A stretch of DNA of 32,353 bases from an uncultured Planctomycetaceae bacterium (GTDB taxonomy: Bacteria; Planctomycetota; Planctomycetia; Planctomycetales; Planctomycetaceae). The stretch is from the NCBI GenBank assembly GCA_913031625.1, contig CAJWGB010000040.1:1-32353 (forward strand), read 5' to 3'. A program made the position numbers and the translations under genes. A model generated the notes under the pieces. It had not been told where the DNA came from and did no database searches. It saw nothing but the letters and a program-made list of their open reading frames with translations. Shown here one piece after another: positions 8,349-19,119 of the stretch (positions within the stretch are counted from its first letter, which is position 1; the number at the start of each line of letters is the position of its first letter).

Positions 8349-9704
8349 TCAGGGAACCTCGATTGCAGCCCCCACATCAATCGAACGGCCACCGTTTTTC
8401 GCGTCGTCGACGGCGCCTCCATCGTCGTTAAAGTCTTCTCCAATGCTGTACACAATCAGCCGCTCGCCATCTCGCGTCAACAACAGCGCTTTGCCTGAAA
8501 AGGGATCCCTCAGTTTCTCTCGGGCTCCCTCCGGAAAATACTGTTCAGGAATTGCGTCGAGTGAGCCCGGCACCGCTCCACCGGCCAGCAAGTGACGCTT
8601 CACAGCCAGCACCACAATGAAACAGTGACGCTCAGACTCAGTTCGAGCGGCAACCACACTTGCCTGCTTAATGGCCGGCATCAGCTGCATCACTCCCATA
8701 TGGGTGATCCGACTCCATGTCGACCGAGCCATCCTCATCACGCGTGCGTTAAAGCTGTCTGCCATCTCAAACAGATCCAGCCATGACGATTCCGATGCCG
8801 CGACTGCCGCCGAAAAGAAACGCAGCATCTCTCTTTCGTTTGTTGCACGGGTGGGACCCAGCATCAACAGAGTCAGCATGTCCAGGCAGCCCGCCCGTTC
8901 ACCGATGAATCCCATACGAAGTGTCCGACGTGCGTCTGTCCGTATCAATTCCTCCTGAAGAGAGGCCATTTGCTCATCTGACCATGACGCTTTGGAAAGA
9001 AAGCTGCCGAGACTTTCACAGGCCATCGAGTGATGCGCGAACTGAATCAGACTCGATATCAGAATCGGTTCGTTACTGAATGTATGCGCCAAAGCCAGCA
9101 TTGCCTGAATGTCTCGCGCAACTCGATCGTGATCACCTCGATGTGCGGCCACCCATGCATCAAGTCGGAGCAGCCGTGTAATCTTTCTGGAGTCCTGGCA
9201 GATCGAGAGGTCTGCATTGATTCCCTTTGAAAGGTCGACTGGATAGCGAGCCACGCCTCCGACTTCTGACGCTTTCCATGCAGCGACAATCGGAGTCTGC
9301 ATCTCAGCAAGGAACTCTTCAGCCGACTCAAGCTCATTCCACTCCTCACCGGGAAGCGGGGGTCGCTCGCCCGTGCCGAGAAACGGCAGCTCTTCGGCGT
9401 GTTCTTCCAGCTTCAGTTCTTCGACCTGCTTAATCACCGGCACCCAGCGATCAGTGACGTCGGTCTGATCCTCACTCACCTGATACCATGCATCCAGTTC
9501 CTTCGAATTTGTCGGCATGCCGTTTGCGCGAAGCTCATCCTTCAGGGATGTGTTGACCCAACTGTTCCAGAACACAAATGCACCAAGCGAGGCCATAACT
9601 GCAGCAATTCCACCGAACCAGACTCGTTTCTTTCTGTAGAAAGGGCGGCTGTCGAACTCCCGATCCACCGAAGAGGTCTGTGGAGCTGTTTCAGTTTCAG
9701 ACAT
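8349..9704 (-). CDS. Single-pass membrane hypothetical protein with planctomycete-type C-terminus
   Basis: A 451-residue protein: a polar N-terminus, one membrane helix (VWFGGIAAVMASLGAFVFW, about 28-46), then a large helical domain predicted to lie outside the membrane. The last 60 residues (DPFSGKALLL, YSIGEDFNDDGG) match a pattern common in planctomycete hypothetical proteins, where a DPFSGKPL..Y.....YSIG..G.DDGG segment closes the protein. I cannot assign a function. The ATG at 9704 is the only start that keeps the membrane anchor. It is divergent to a decayed gene that begins a few bases away on the other strand. Confidence 0.75.
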   Translation of the reverse strand: MSETETAPQTSSVDREFDSRPFYRKKRVWFGGIAAVMASLGAFVFWNSWVNTSLKDELRANGMPTNSKELDAWYQVSEDQTDVTDRWVPVIKQVEELKLEEHAEELPFLGTGERPPLPGEEWNELESAEEFLAEMQTPIVAAWKASEVGGVARYPVDLSKGINADLSICQDSRKITRLLRLDAWVAAHRGDHDRVARDIQAMLALAHTFSNEPILISSLIQFAHHSMACESLGSFLSKASWSDEQMASLQEELIRTDARRTLRMGFIGERAGCLDMLTLLMLGPTRATNEREMLRFFSAAVAASESSWLDLFEMADSFNARVMRMARSTWSRITHMGVMQLMPAIKQASVVAARTESERHCFIVVLAVKRHLLAGGAVPGSLDAIPEQYFPEGAREKLRDPFSGKALLLTRDGERLIVYSIGEDFNDDGGAVDDAKNGGRSIDVGAAIEVP

Positions 9705-9708
9705 AAGT

Positions 9709-10440
9709 TTGGTTCAAAGAATCGAGATCGAGTGGAAGAGAAGGACTGCGCAGGAACTCACAGAATACTGGCAACGCCTCTGTGAGCAGCTTGTGGTGGA
9801 AGACGAACGGACCGAGATCGAATTCATCCGGACCGATCTCACTCTCAACGACTGGAGGCTCACCTCGGAATCACGCTGCCGCTAAGTTACCAGACGTTTA
9901 TGAGAACGAGCGAGCCGGGATATTTGTGCAGCAGTTTCCAGTTGCTGGCACCGGGTTACAAGTGTGCCAGTGTGGTGGACTCTGTGGCCGGCAACAAATG
10001 ACAGTCATGGTACATCGAACAGAATATCTATCCGGCTGTACCAGATGAGCAAATCCTTGGACTCATCAATTTCTGATGGGCATCTCGACGGCCGGTTTTC
10101 CGGGACACCGCCCAGCGGACTCAATTGAACGAGCTAATCGAATATCCGATCTACTGGATGCTCCGGAATCTGACTGACGATCCCATGCTGTTCATCACTT
10201 CCGACTTTCACTCCTTCACATTGAGGATGCGTGTATCGCCGGCGCATTCTGGAAGTCAGTTGGTATACGACTGACACACTCATGGGAAGACGAAGAAGGA
10301 AACCAACGATCTGATCCCAATTCGATCCGATGGGACAGGCTCCTGCGTCACCGGTCCATCTGGAGGCTCATCGCAGCTTGTCGGGATTGCCTGAAAGAAG
10401 CAGTGCCCCTCTGGCACCCCACCTCCGAATCAGGCCGCCG
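9709..10440 (+). pseudogene. Decayed gene with two frameshifts and two in-frame TGA codons
   Basis: No intact frame exists, but three consecutive frames read like one protein. From 9709 to about 9855, frame 1 gives EYWQRLCEQL and RTEIEFIRTDLTLNDWR. From about 9855 to 10259, frame 3 gives LGITLPLSYQTFM, EPGYLCSSFQLLAPGYKC, QSWYIEQNIYPAVPDEQ, RPVFRDTAQRTQLNELIEYP and IYWMLRNLTDDPMLFITSDF, interrupted by TGA at 9999-10001 and 10074-10076. From about 10260, frame 2 gives THSWEDEEGN, IRWDRLLRHRSIWRLIAACR and DCLKEAVPLW. The total is roughly 240 residues. The Trp- and Tyr-rich, acid-rich composition is typical of coding sequence and not of chance frames. The LGI.LP.SY..FM stretch faintly recalls SMI1/KNR4-type proteins, but the family is not established. 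The ends are approximate. Confidence 0.6.
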
Positions 10441-10441
10441 G

Positions 10442-11755
10442 CTATTCGAGAATCATCCACGCAGCATTGAGATAATCTGTCTCTGGATCGTTGCCGCCAA
10501 CCGGATGACAGGGAGCAGCGCCGGTCCGCGCAATAATCTTCATTTCCCGCGCGGCGTGTCGTGCCTTCTTTTCTGCCGTTGCCGGAGTAATCTCAGGTCC
10601 GGCCTGGCGCGCTGCCGAACAAAGCAGTCGCATGAATTCAGATTCCTGCAGCAGCCCGGAACAGGTGCAGCTCAGCAGAAGTCCACCCGGAGCGACCAGT
10701 CGCATAGCGAGTCGATTCAGGTCAAAGTGGCGACGAGTCCCTTCTTCGATCTCTGCGCGATTTCGAATCAGCTTAGGAGGATCAAGGACAACAACATCGA
10801 ACTTCCGGCCTGTTCGAATCATGTCTCGCATGTAATTGAACGCGTCTGACTGAACAAACTTTGCTCGCACCTGATTCAAATTGGCATTCTCTTTCGCAAC
10901 CTCCAGCGGATTCTCATCAAGGTCAACGCCGACAACCTCTTTGGCGCTGCCGAGCTTCATCGCCTGCACAGCAAAGCCTCCCGTGTAGCAACACAGATCC
11001 AGAACAGTCTTACCCGGCGTGAAGTCGGCGAGGCGTTTGCGATTCTCTCGCTGATCGCAGAAGAATCCCGTTTTGTGCCCACCTGAGAATCTCACCCGAA
11101 ACCGCGTGCCATACTCCTGCACCACAACGCTCTGCGGGCAGCCCGGCGAAATGCGGTCGGGAGCAAAGATGCCCTCCTGCTGCTTAAACTGAGGACTCGT
11201 CTGAATGACTGTGTGCTGCGTCCCAAGAATCCCTGCCAGACGTTTCAGCAGTACAGTTGCCCGCTGGTACATCCCAAGGCTGAACGCTTCCGCCGACAGG
11301 ACATCTCCAAAACGATCGATCATCAGTCCGGGCAGGCCATCTGATTCCGCATGTGCAACACGGTAGGTATCAGTGACCGCATCCAAATCAAGTACCGATT
11401 GCCGCAGCGTCACAGCGGTCTGCAGTTTTTGATCCCATGAAGCTTCGGTCGGAGCTTCATTGCCACGCCACAACAGCCGAACTGCCAGCTCACTGCGTGG
11501 ATTGTAGATCCCGTAACCAATCAGGTGGCCATCGCCCGCTTTGACGACAACCAGGTCTCCGGGGTCAGCGTTGTCGGAAGAAGCGACCTGCTTCCGATAG
11601 ATGGACGTGTGAGAAATCCGAGTCTTGAGCGTGACGGTCGGAATCGGATCTTTGAGCCCCAGATCAAAGACCTGTTCGACCGATGCAGGTGGAAGAGATG
11701 CCTGATTGCGAGGTCGCCCACGTCCACCAGGTCGAGGTCTGTACTTGCCTTTCAT
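10442..11755 (-). CDS. RlmI-like class I SAM-dependent rRNA methyltransferase
   Basis: A protein of about 437 residues with the RlmI/YccW architecture: a basic N-terminal tail, a PUA-like RNA-binding domain (DPGDLVVVKAGDGHLIGYG), a central domain with the ESDGLPGLMIDRFGD motif, and a Rossmann methyltransferase. Typical motifs are GGHKTGFFCDQRENR, the SAM-binding VLDLCCYTGGFAVQA, VVGVDLDE, VVLDPPKL and the LLLSCTCSG catalytic region with candidate catalytic Cys. RlmI methylates a cytosine of 23S rRNA at C5; the exact target here is inferred only. The frame is open back to a TTG directly after the gyrB stop (11791), but the ATG at 11755 is preferred because the preceding residues are not family-like. 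It follows gyrB on the same strand and is likely cotranscribed. Confidence 0.87.
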   Translation of the reverse strand: MKGKYRPRPGGRGRPRNQASLPPASVEQVFDLGLKDPIPTVTLKTRISHTSIYRKQVASSDNADPGDLVVVKAGDGHLIGYGIYNPRSELAVRLLWRGNEAPTEASWDQKLQTAVTLRQSVLDLDAVTDTYRVAHAESDGLPGLMIDRFGDVLSAEAFSLGMYQRATVLLKRLAGILGTQHTVIQTSPQFKQQEGIFAPDRISPGCPQSVVVQEYGTRFRVRFSGGHKTGFFCDQRENRKRLADFTPGKTVLDLCCYTGGFAVQAMKLGSAKEVVGVDLDENPLEVAKENANLNQVRAKFVQSDAFNYMRDMIRTGRKFDVVVLDPPKLIRNRAEIEEGTRRHFDLNRLAMRLVAPGGLLLSCTCSGLLQESEFMRLLCSAARQAGPEITPATAEKKARHAAREMKIIARTGAAPCHPVGGNDPETDYLNAAWMILE

Positions 11756-11791
11756 GCGCAGCAGCTGGAATGCTGATGGTCGAACGACCAA

Positions 11792-14308
<2,517 letters not shown>

Positions 14309-14626
14309 TCAGCCCTGATTGACGCGAACAAACTTCAACGACGAGATTTTTTGATCGGGATAGTTCTGCTGAAGCTCAGTCAGCAGATCATGCTTCAAAT
14401 AACAGGTAAGTTCTTCGAGGATTCCGCCATTACGAACTGCAATTTCCAGAACACCTTCTCTGAGTTTTCGGACCCACGATACTTTCGCAACTCGCTCGCC
14501 GGCCGTCTTTTTCCACATCTGGTCGAGGTGTGCCTGAGCAGACTCTTCGGCGATTCCACGAGTCCGAACCAGCTGCCGCATCACCGAACTGACTCGGAGC
14601 GGGCGTCCCGCAGACAAATCGTCCAT
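14309..14626 (-). CDS. dciA: DciA-like DUF721 protein
   Basis: A 105-residue protein matching the DUF721 pattern: an N-terminal helix (VMRQLVRTRGI), a central W..TAGERVAKVSWVRKLREGVLEIAV segment, then helices ending in EELTCYLKHDLLTEL and a short basic strand. DUF721 includes DciA, the replicative helicase operator that helps deliver DnaB in bacteria lacking DnaC; that role is inferred here from family and position. A strong Shine-Dalgarno (AAGGAG) lies six bases before the ATG. It sits between dnaN and gyrB, where recF lies in many bacteria. Confidence 0.85.
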   Translation of the reverse strand: MDDLSAGRPLRVSSVMRQLVRTRGIAEESAQAHLDQMWKKTAGERVAKVSWVRKLREGVLEIAVRNGGILEELTCYLKHDLLTELQQNYPDQKISSLKFVRVNQG

Positions 14627-14674
14627 TTGAGTCTCCTTACTTCGCCTGACAATCCTGAATGCCAGACGCCTGAA

Positions 14675-15790
14675 TTACCGTCCTGTCTGTGCCAGCGGCA
14701 TAATCACATAGGTGTATGACTCTTCGACTCGCAGTACGGCTGCATGCTCGGCGCTCGTCAGCTGGAGATTGACGAGGGTCTCCGGAGACAGAACTTTCAG
14801 AAAGTCAGCTACGTAGCGAGGATCAAACGTAATGCAGATCTGTTCGTGGTTGTACTCAATCGGCAGATCGACTTTGGACTCACCAACATCCTGAGCACGA
14901 CTTGCCAGACTCAGCAGAGAGTCATCAAACACAAAATCGACGCCACGGCTCTCTTCGTCCGTAACAATCTGAGCCTGTCGTACACAGGCATGAAATGGAC
15001 CGGCGGTCAGTGGAACTGTCACAGCTCCGGAAGCAGGAATCACGTCGCGATATTTGGGGAACCGCCCCTCTACGAGTCGACTGTAAATCACACATCTCCC
15101 CGAACGCATCAGGACATCATTCTCCCGCACAGCGATGTCAACATACTCTGCTTCGTTGTCGATCGACCGTTCCAGCAATGCCATCGCTCTTGTCGGCACG
15201 ACCGTGTCCTTTTCAGGTGGAGTCGGACTGCCTTCTGACTCACACGCCGCACTGGCAACAGCAAGCCGACGTCCATCCGTCGCAGCGATTGTGACTGTGC
15301 CGTCCAGGAATTCGATGAGCAACCCACCCATCGCATACCGAGTGCTCTCGGCATCGGTCGCAAATGATGTGCGCCGAATAATCTGCCGCAGGACAGCAGC
15401 CGGCACGCGAAAAAAGTCTGTCGCATCAAACTCAGGAACCGGCGGATAGTCGCGTGGGTCCTCTGAGGACAGACGAAAGTTGGACGCGGCCGTTTTGAGC
15501 GTCAGCGTCTGGTCCTCGACTGAGATCTCGAACTGATCGTCCTGCAGTTCTCTCAGGATCGACGAGACTCGGGCAGTTGGCAGCAGGGTTTCACCGGTTG
15601 AAGTTGTATTGATCCCATCCACTGCAAACCGGATGGCAACCTCCTGATCGGTTCCGACAAGCTCCACCCCCTGTGATGAAAGCTGCATGTAGACGTTTCT
15701 GAGAACGTCTTTCGGAGTACGAGCCGGGACAGCTGACGCAGCCGTCTGGAAGGCGGAAGAGAACAAAGCGCGGTCACAGGTTAGCTGCAT
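14675..15790 (-). CDS. dnaN: DNA polymerase III beta clamp
   Basis: A 371-residue sliding clamp, the normal family length, starting MQLTCDRALF at the ATG at 15788-15790. Typical segments are the early strand pattern (ASAVPARTPKDVLRNVYMQ), FRLSSEDPRDYPPVPEFD, FATDAESTRYAMGGLLIEF, ATDGRRLAVA, VEGRFPKYRDVIP and the C-terminal YVIMPLAQTGR that forms the partner-binding pocket edge. It encircles DNA and tethers polymerase III. The frame is open upstream to 16057, but those added residues are Arg/Ser/Phe-rich and unlike any clamp, so the shorter start is chosen; no clear ribosome-binding site precedes it. It heads the leftward dnaN-dciA-gyrB series. Confidence 0.96.
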   Translation of the reverse strand: MQLTCDRALFSSAFQTAASAVPARTPKDVLRNVYMQLSSQGVELVGTDQEVAIRFAVDGINTTSTGETLLPTARVSSILRELQDDQFEISVEDQTLTLKTAASNFRLSSEDPRDYPPVPEFDATDFFRVPAAVLRQIIRRTSFATDAESTRYAMGGLLIEFLDGTVTIAATDGRRLAVASAACESEGSPTPPEKDTVVPTRAMALLERSIDNEAEYVDIAVRENDVLMRSGRCVIYSRLVEGRFPKYRDVIPASGAVTVPLTAGPFHACVRQAQIVTDEESRGVDFVFDDSLLSLASRAQDVGESKVDLPIEYNHEQICITFDPRYVADFLKVLSPETLVNLQLTSAEHAAVLRVEESYTYVIMPLAQTGR

Positions 15791-16390
15791 TTTTTCGTGT
15801 CTGAGCAATAGGAGGAAGGTCCGGAATCGCAGACCAAAGTTGCCGTCAGCGGACCAACGTTCCGGAGTCCCTGAAGGCTGATTTCTCTTTGATTTTTGCG
15901 GTCTTTTTAGTCGAGATCCAGCATACCAGAAGGGGCTCTGATTTACTCCCGCACGGGCCCCGGAAAGCCCCCAAAATGCGGCGAAAATCGGACTGACCAG
16001 GGGGCGAACCAATGCCGAGAATGCAGACTCAGAAACCCTCGCAGAAACGACAGGCAATGAGGATTCCGGGACGCGGTATGGAAACCGAATTCAGAGGCTC
16101 CTGGTGCCCGTTCTGTGGGACCCGAAAGAAAAAAACAGTGCGTTCGTAGACATTGGTGCCGCTCGAGGCAGCCGATTCCACAGAGTGCCCAGGGGGCTTC
16201 GCTGTCAAGTCTGTTGGGGCGGTCAGGAAACCGTCCCGGAACCGGGGAGATGGCCCCACAACCACCATCGAAATCTGGTGACAACCCTGCTCGGGCAATG
16301 AGGCTACGATTCTCCGCGCCGCCTGGACAGGAAAACGGCAAAGGCCTGTTGATCTGCGACGCTTCTGACAATCTACGACAGGCGACCTGA
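15791..16390. other. 600-base gap upstream of dnaN, no convincing gene
   Basis: This is where dnaA would be expected in many planctomycetes, but no DnaA-like frame is present. There is no TTATCCACA-type DnaA box in either orientation by eye and only a modest AT-rich patch near 15880-15915, so it cannot be called oriC. The stretch should hold the dnaN promoter. On the plus strand a short frame (16012-16149) contains RGSWCPFCGTRKKKTVRS, and another frame shortly downstream contains RGLRCQVCWGGQ. These could be the two halves of a decayed zinc ribbon or chance. Confidence 0.45.
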
Positions 16391-17359
16391 TCAATCGGGA
16401 CCAAATCCCTCTGTGAAGCCAATCTGCTCCAGTTGCTCCGCAGCCGGGAATTCAATCACTCGATAACGCGGAGGATAATGCTCTTCTTCCTCATACATCA
16501 GCTCGCCAACCACACTCTGAACGTGGCTCCACTCGCCGGAAGCCAGCGTCCCGTCTTCGCCCATGAACACGATGATCTGAGTTCGAGGCAGCAGAGAAAT
16601 CACATCCTCGCCCCACACACAATACGATCTGATCGCCCCCGACTCATTCAGCTGAATGGCCGAAAACGAAGCGACAAAAGCGTAATCGTCGACGTCGGCA
16701 TCCAGCAGTTCATCCAGCAAAGGCTTTTGCTGGTTGTACAAACCCGCAAGGAAGAACACTTCGAGGCGATCGAATTCAGACCGCAATACGTGATTGGCGG
16801 GTGGGATCCAGTCCTGCCACCCGTCCTCCGTCAGCACGAGCGGAACCGGACAGATGGGCCGTGCATTCTCTGATGCCTGGTCGGTCAGCGAGACCATCAG
16901 TTTCAGCCCCGTCTCATCCCGACTGCCCGTGATGTACAGACCATCCCGCTCGGCCACCATCGCCACGCATTCACCGGGCGTGTCCAGGCCTTCAATCCGA
17001 TCAATCTGCATCACTCGAGCGGAGTCGTAGTTGTCGCCGGTCGCGGGTGCGAAAAAGTGATCACCAATCTGAGCAATCGCCGAAGTTGACTCTTCCAGAT
17101 TCACCACCGCGACATCAAAGGCCTGCTCGAAGCTGACTCCCCACTCGTCAAGCTGCTCGCAGGAAATCGACTGCATCGCGTGCTCTGTGTCGTAAACCAG
17201 CGAGTAGTACATATGGCTGCCGAGAGGCTTGAGCGGCAGATTGGCAAACTCCTGCCCTTGAATCTCGTGCTGCAATGCGGCCAGGTCCAACGTTCCGCGT
17301 GCCCAGATCTTTGGACGAAGCCCGGCTTTAGCACTTGCGAAATCAGCAGGTACCTCCAT
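16391..17359 (-). CDS. DUF1444/YtpQ-like protein, C-terminal portion (separated by in-frame TAG)
   Basis: A 322-residue open frame that matches the DUF1444 (YtpQ) pattern: YYSLVYDTEHAMQSISCEQL, WGVSFEQAFDVAVVNL, then the F..A.GDNYDSARV motif and EVFFLAGLYNQ. Its function is uncharacterised. The first residues (EVPADFASAKAGLRPKIWAR) look like the middle of the family, not a start. In the same frame, three codons upstream of the ATG at 17359, lies a TAG (17366-17368), beyond which the frame continues into the N-terminal portion of the family. The natural gene would therefore run from 17593 to 16391. No ribosome-binding site at usable spacing precedes the internal ATG. Isolated leftward gene. 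Confidence 0.75.
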   Translation of the reverse strand: MEVPADFASAKAGLRPKIWARGTLDLAALQHEIQGQEFANLPLKPLGSHMYYSLVYDTEHAMQSISCEQLDEWGVSFEQAFDVAVVNLEESTSAIAQIGDHFFAPATGDNYDSARVMQIDRIEGLDTPGECVAMVAERDGLYITGSRDETGLKLMVSLTDQASENARPICPVPLVLTEDGWQDWIPPANHVLRSEFDRLEVFFLAGLYNQQKPLLDELLDADVDDYAFVASFSAIQLNESGAIRSYCVWGEDVISLLPRTQIIVFMGEDGTLASGEWSHVQSVVGELMYEEEEHYPPRYRVIEFPAAEQLEQIGFTEGFGPD

Positions 17360-17365
17360 GCCTTC

Positions 17366-17593
17366 CTAGCAGACGACACTCACCAGCCCCTGCAAATGAG
17401 CGGGACGCTCGTCTTCCGACTTGTCACAGTGTTCCTGGTACAACGCCCCAAGATTCAGGAATCCGTCACCATCGGGCTCAATCAGACGAAACTCGGAATC
17501 ATCAAACGTGAATTCCCGACCACTGGCCTCCTGAATGGCCTGAATCAGCCGCTGGGCAAATTCATCTGGTGTGATCTTTCCGGATTGAACCAT
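17366..17593 (-). CDS. DUF1444/YtpQ-like protein, N-terminal portion
   Basis: A 75-residue frame starting MVQSGKITPDEFAQ at the ATG at 17591-17593, preceded by AGGAG six bases away, which decides the start over an upstream ATG at 17656. It contains FDDSEFRLIEPDGDGFLNLG, the beginning typical of planctomycete DUF1444 proteins (acidic loop, then NLGALYQEHC). It ends at TAG, in the same frame as the longer downstream portion, so the two are one interrupted gene. On its own this fragment is unlikely to be functional. Confidence 0.65.
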   Translation of the reverse strand: MVQSGKITPDEFAQRLIQAIQEASGREFTFDDSEFRLIEPDGDGFLNLGALYQEHCDKSEDERPAHLQGLVSVVC

Positions 17594-17806
17594 AAGTTCT
17601 CCTGACCTGTGCGCCTTTCGGGCACTGATTTTCAGGAGAACACCGTCCGAGGTCAATCACACATCCGCGGGATGTCACGCAGATCGCACGTCTCGTCAGG
17701 GAATTCCGGTATCGCCCTCGTGATTCGCGTTTCCGGGGTTGCCCTGAACCAACGCTCAGACCGACAATCAGAATTTCCAGTCTCCAGATGAAATCCGGGA
17801 TTGCCT

Positions 17807-17824
17807 GGCGGATACAAATCCGCC
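17807..17824. promoter_or_regulatory. Perfect dyad upstream of RNase D-like gene
   Basis: GGCGGAT and ATCCGCC form a perfect 7-bp inverted repeat around a 4-base loop (ACAA), ending 26 bases before the preferred ATG at 17851. It could be an operator or a 5'-UTR hairpin near the ribosome-binding site. It lies in the divergent region between the DUF1444 and RNase D-like genes. No T-run follows, so it is not a typical terminator. Confidence 0.35.
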
Positions 17825-17850
17825 GAAATGTAGTCCCAGCACTAATATCC

Positions 17851-19047
17851 ATGTCAGTTTTGCTTATAGAGTCTCAGGACGAATTCCTCGATGTGTGCCG
17901 ACACATTCAGGAATCCGGTCGAGTCGCCTTCGATACAGAATTCGTGTCGGAAAGCACTTACCGTCCAGCACTGGGGCTGCTGCAATTCGCGACCGAAACC
18001 AGAGCCTGTGCAGTGGATCCACTGGCCATTGAGGATCTCACGCCGTGGTGGGAAATCATGGCGGACACAGAAACGGAAGTGGTTGTCCACGGCGGTCAGG
18101 CCGAAATTCGCTTCTGCCTTCACGCCATTGGACGTCCACCTGATTGCCTCTTCGACATTCAGGTGGCCGAAGGGTTTCGAAGCCGCAGCTATCCACTCTC
18201 CTATTCAGCGATCGTCAATCGCGTCCTCAACAAACGCGTCGACGGCAGCCAGACACGAACCGACTGGACCCGCCGACCACTCTCTTCCGACCAGCTGAAG
18301 TACGCTCTGGAAGACGTTACGCACGTCCTTGAAATTCACCGCAGGCAATGCAAGTGGCTCAAGACTCACAGTCGACTCGATTGGGCGACCGACGAGATGC
18401 AGCGACTGGTCGATGACATCGCTGCTGATGACCAAACCCCTCCCTGGAAAAAGATCAGCGGAACGCACAAACTTTCTCGTCGGGAACTGGCGATCCTTCA
18501 AAAGCTGGCCGACTGGCGAGAGAGCTCCGCAGCAGAACGGAATCGACCTCTGCGTCGAGTCATGCGTGACGACCTGTTAATCGATCTCGCCCGCCGGAAA
18601 CCGCAGAGTCTGAAGCAGGCACTCGCAACACGTGACATGAATCGTCCCGAATACAAGCGACAGCTTGATCAGATCGTGGCCGTGATTCGCGACGCACTCG
18701 ACATTCCTGACAACGACCTCCCTCCCAGAGTCGGCAATCGGCGTCAGGAGTCGACGTCTGATGAACAGGTGATTTCAAAACTGCTGTCTCTGTCGCTCGC
18801 CAATCGATGTGCCGAACTGGAGATTTCACAAACTCTGGTCGCAAACAACCGAGAACTGACTGAACTCGTCAGGTATCACCGGTTCAATGACCAAAAAAAC
18901 GGAACTCCTCGGCTATTGACCGGATGGCGACAGCAACAGTTCGGGCAGTTGATGCTTGACGTCATGGACGGCCATGTAGGGTTTCGAGTTTCTCCGCCAG
19001 GCGCGGACACTCCGCTGCTGTTCCAGCGCTCAGATACCAATTCCTGA
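17851..19047 (+). CDS. RNase D-like 3'-5' exonuclease with HRDC domain
   Basis: A DEDD-type exonuclease of about 398 residues. ExoI is VAFDTEF (D28, E30). ExoII is VVVHGGQAEIRF with the conserved His at 80, but Glu85 stands where RNase D normally has Asp. ExoIII is YALEDVTHV (Y151, D155). A FDIQVAEGF segment and LSYSAIVNRVLNK also match RNase D. An HRDC-like helical domain follows (about 220-280). The family trims tRNA and other structured RNA 3' ends. The frame extends to an ATG at 17788, but those 21 extra residues are not family-like and contain the dyad described separately, so the ATG at 17851 is preferred. Confidence 0.85.
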   Translation: MSVLLIESQDEFLDVCRHIQESGRVAFDTEFVSESTYRPALGLLQFATETRACAVDPLAIEDLTPWWEIMADTETEVVVHGGQAEIRFCLHAIGRPPDCLFDIQVAEGFRSRSYPLSYSAIVNRVLNKRVDGSQTRTDWTRRPLSSDQLKYALEDVTHVLEIHRRQCKWLKTHSRLDWATDEMQRLVDDIAADDQTPPWKKISGTHKLSRRELAILQKLADWRESSAAERNRPLRRVMRDDLLIDLARRKPQSLKQALATRDMNRPEYKRQLDQIVAVIRDALDIPDNDLPPRVGNRRQESTSDEQVISKLLSLSLANRCAELEISQTLVANNRELTELVRYHRFNDQKNGTPRLLTGWRQQQFGQLMLDVMDGHVGFRVSPPGADTPLLFQRSDTNS

Positions 19048-19119
19048 GCGGTATCGTTTGCGAGCGTGAGCGATACAATTGCTGCAGTTCATCACTCTGT
19101 CTCGCAGCAGGATTCTCCA

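Noticed and set aside
15791-16057. N-terminal extension of dnaN by 89 residues
   Set aside because: The added residues do not resemble any clamp and the ATG at 15790 gives the standard clamp N-terminus and length.
15791-16390. Replication origin upstream of dnaN
   Set aside because: No DnaA boxes of the TTATCCACA type and only slight AT enrichment were found, so no oriC call is justified.
16029-16394. Open frame of 121 codons on the minus strand upstream of dnaN
   Set aside because: Composition is Arg/Pro/Ser-rich without motif, and a competing plus-strand reading of the same stretch is no better.
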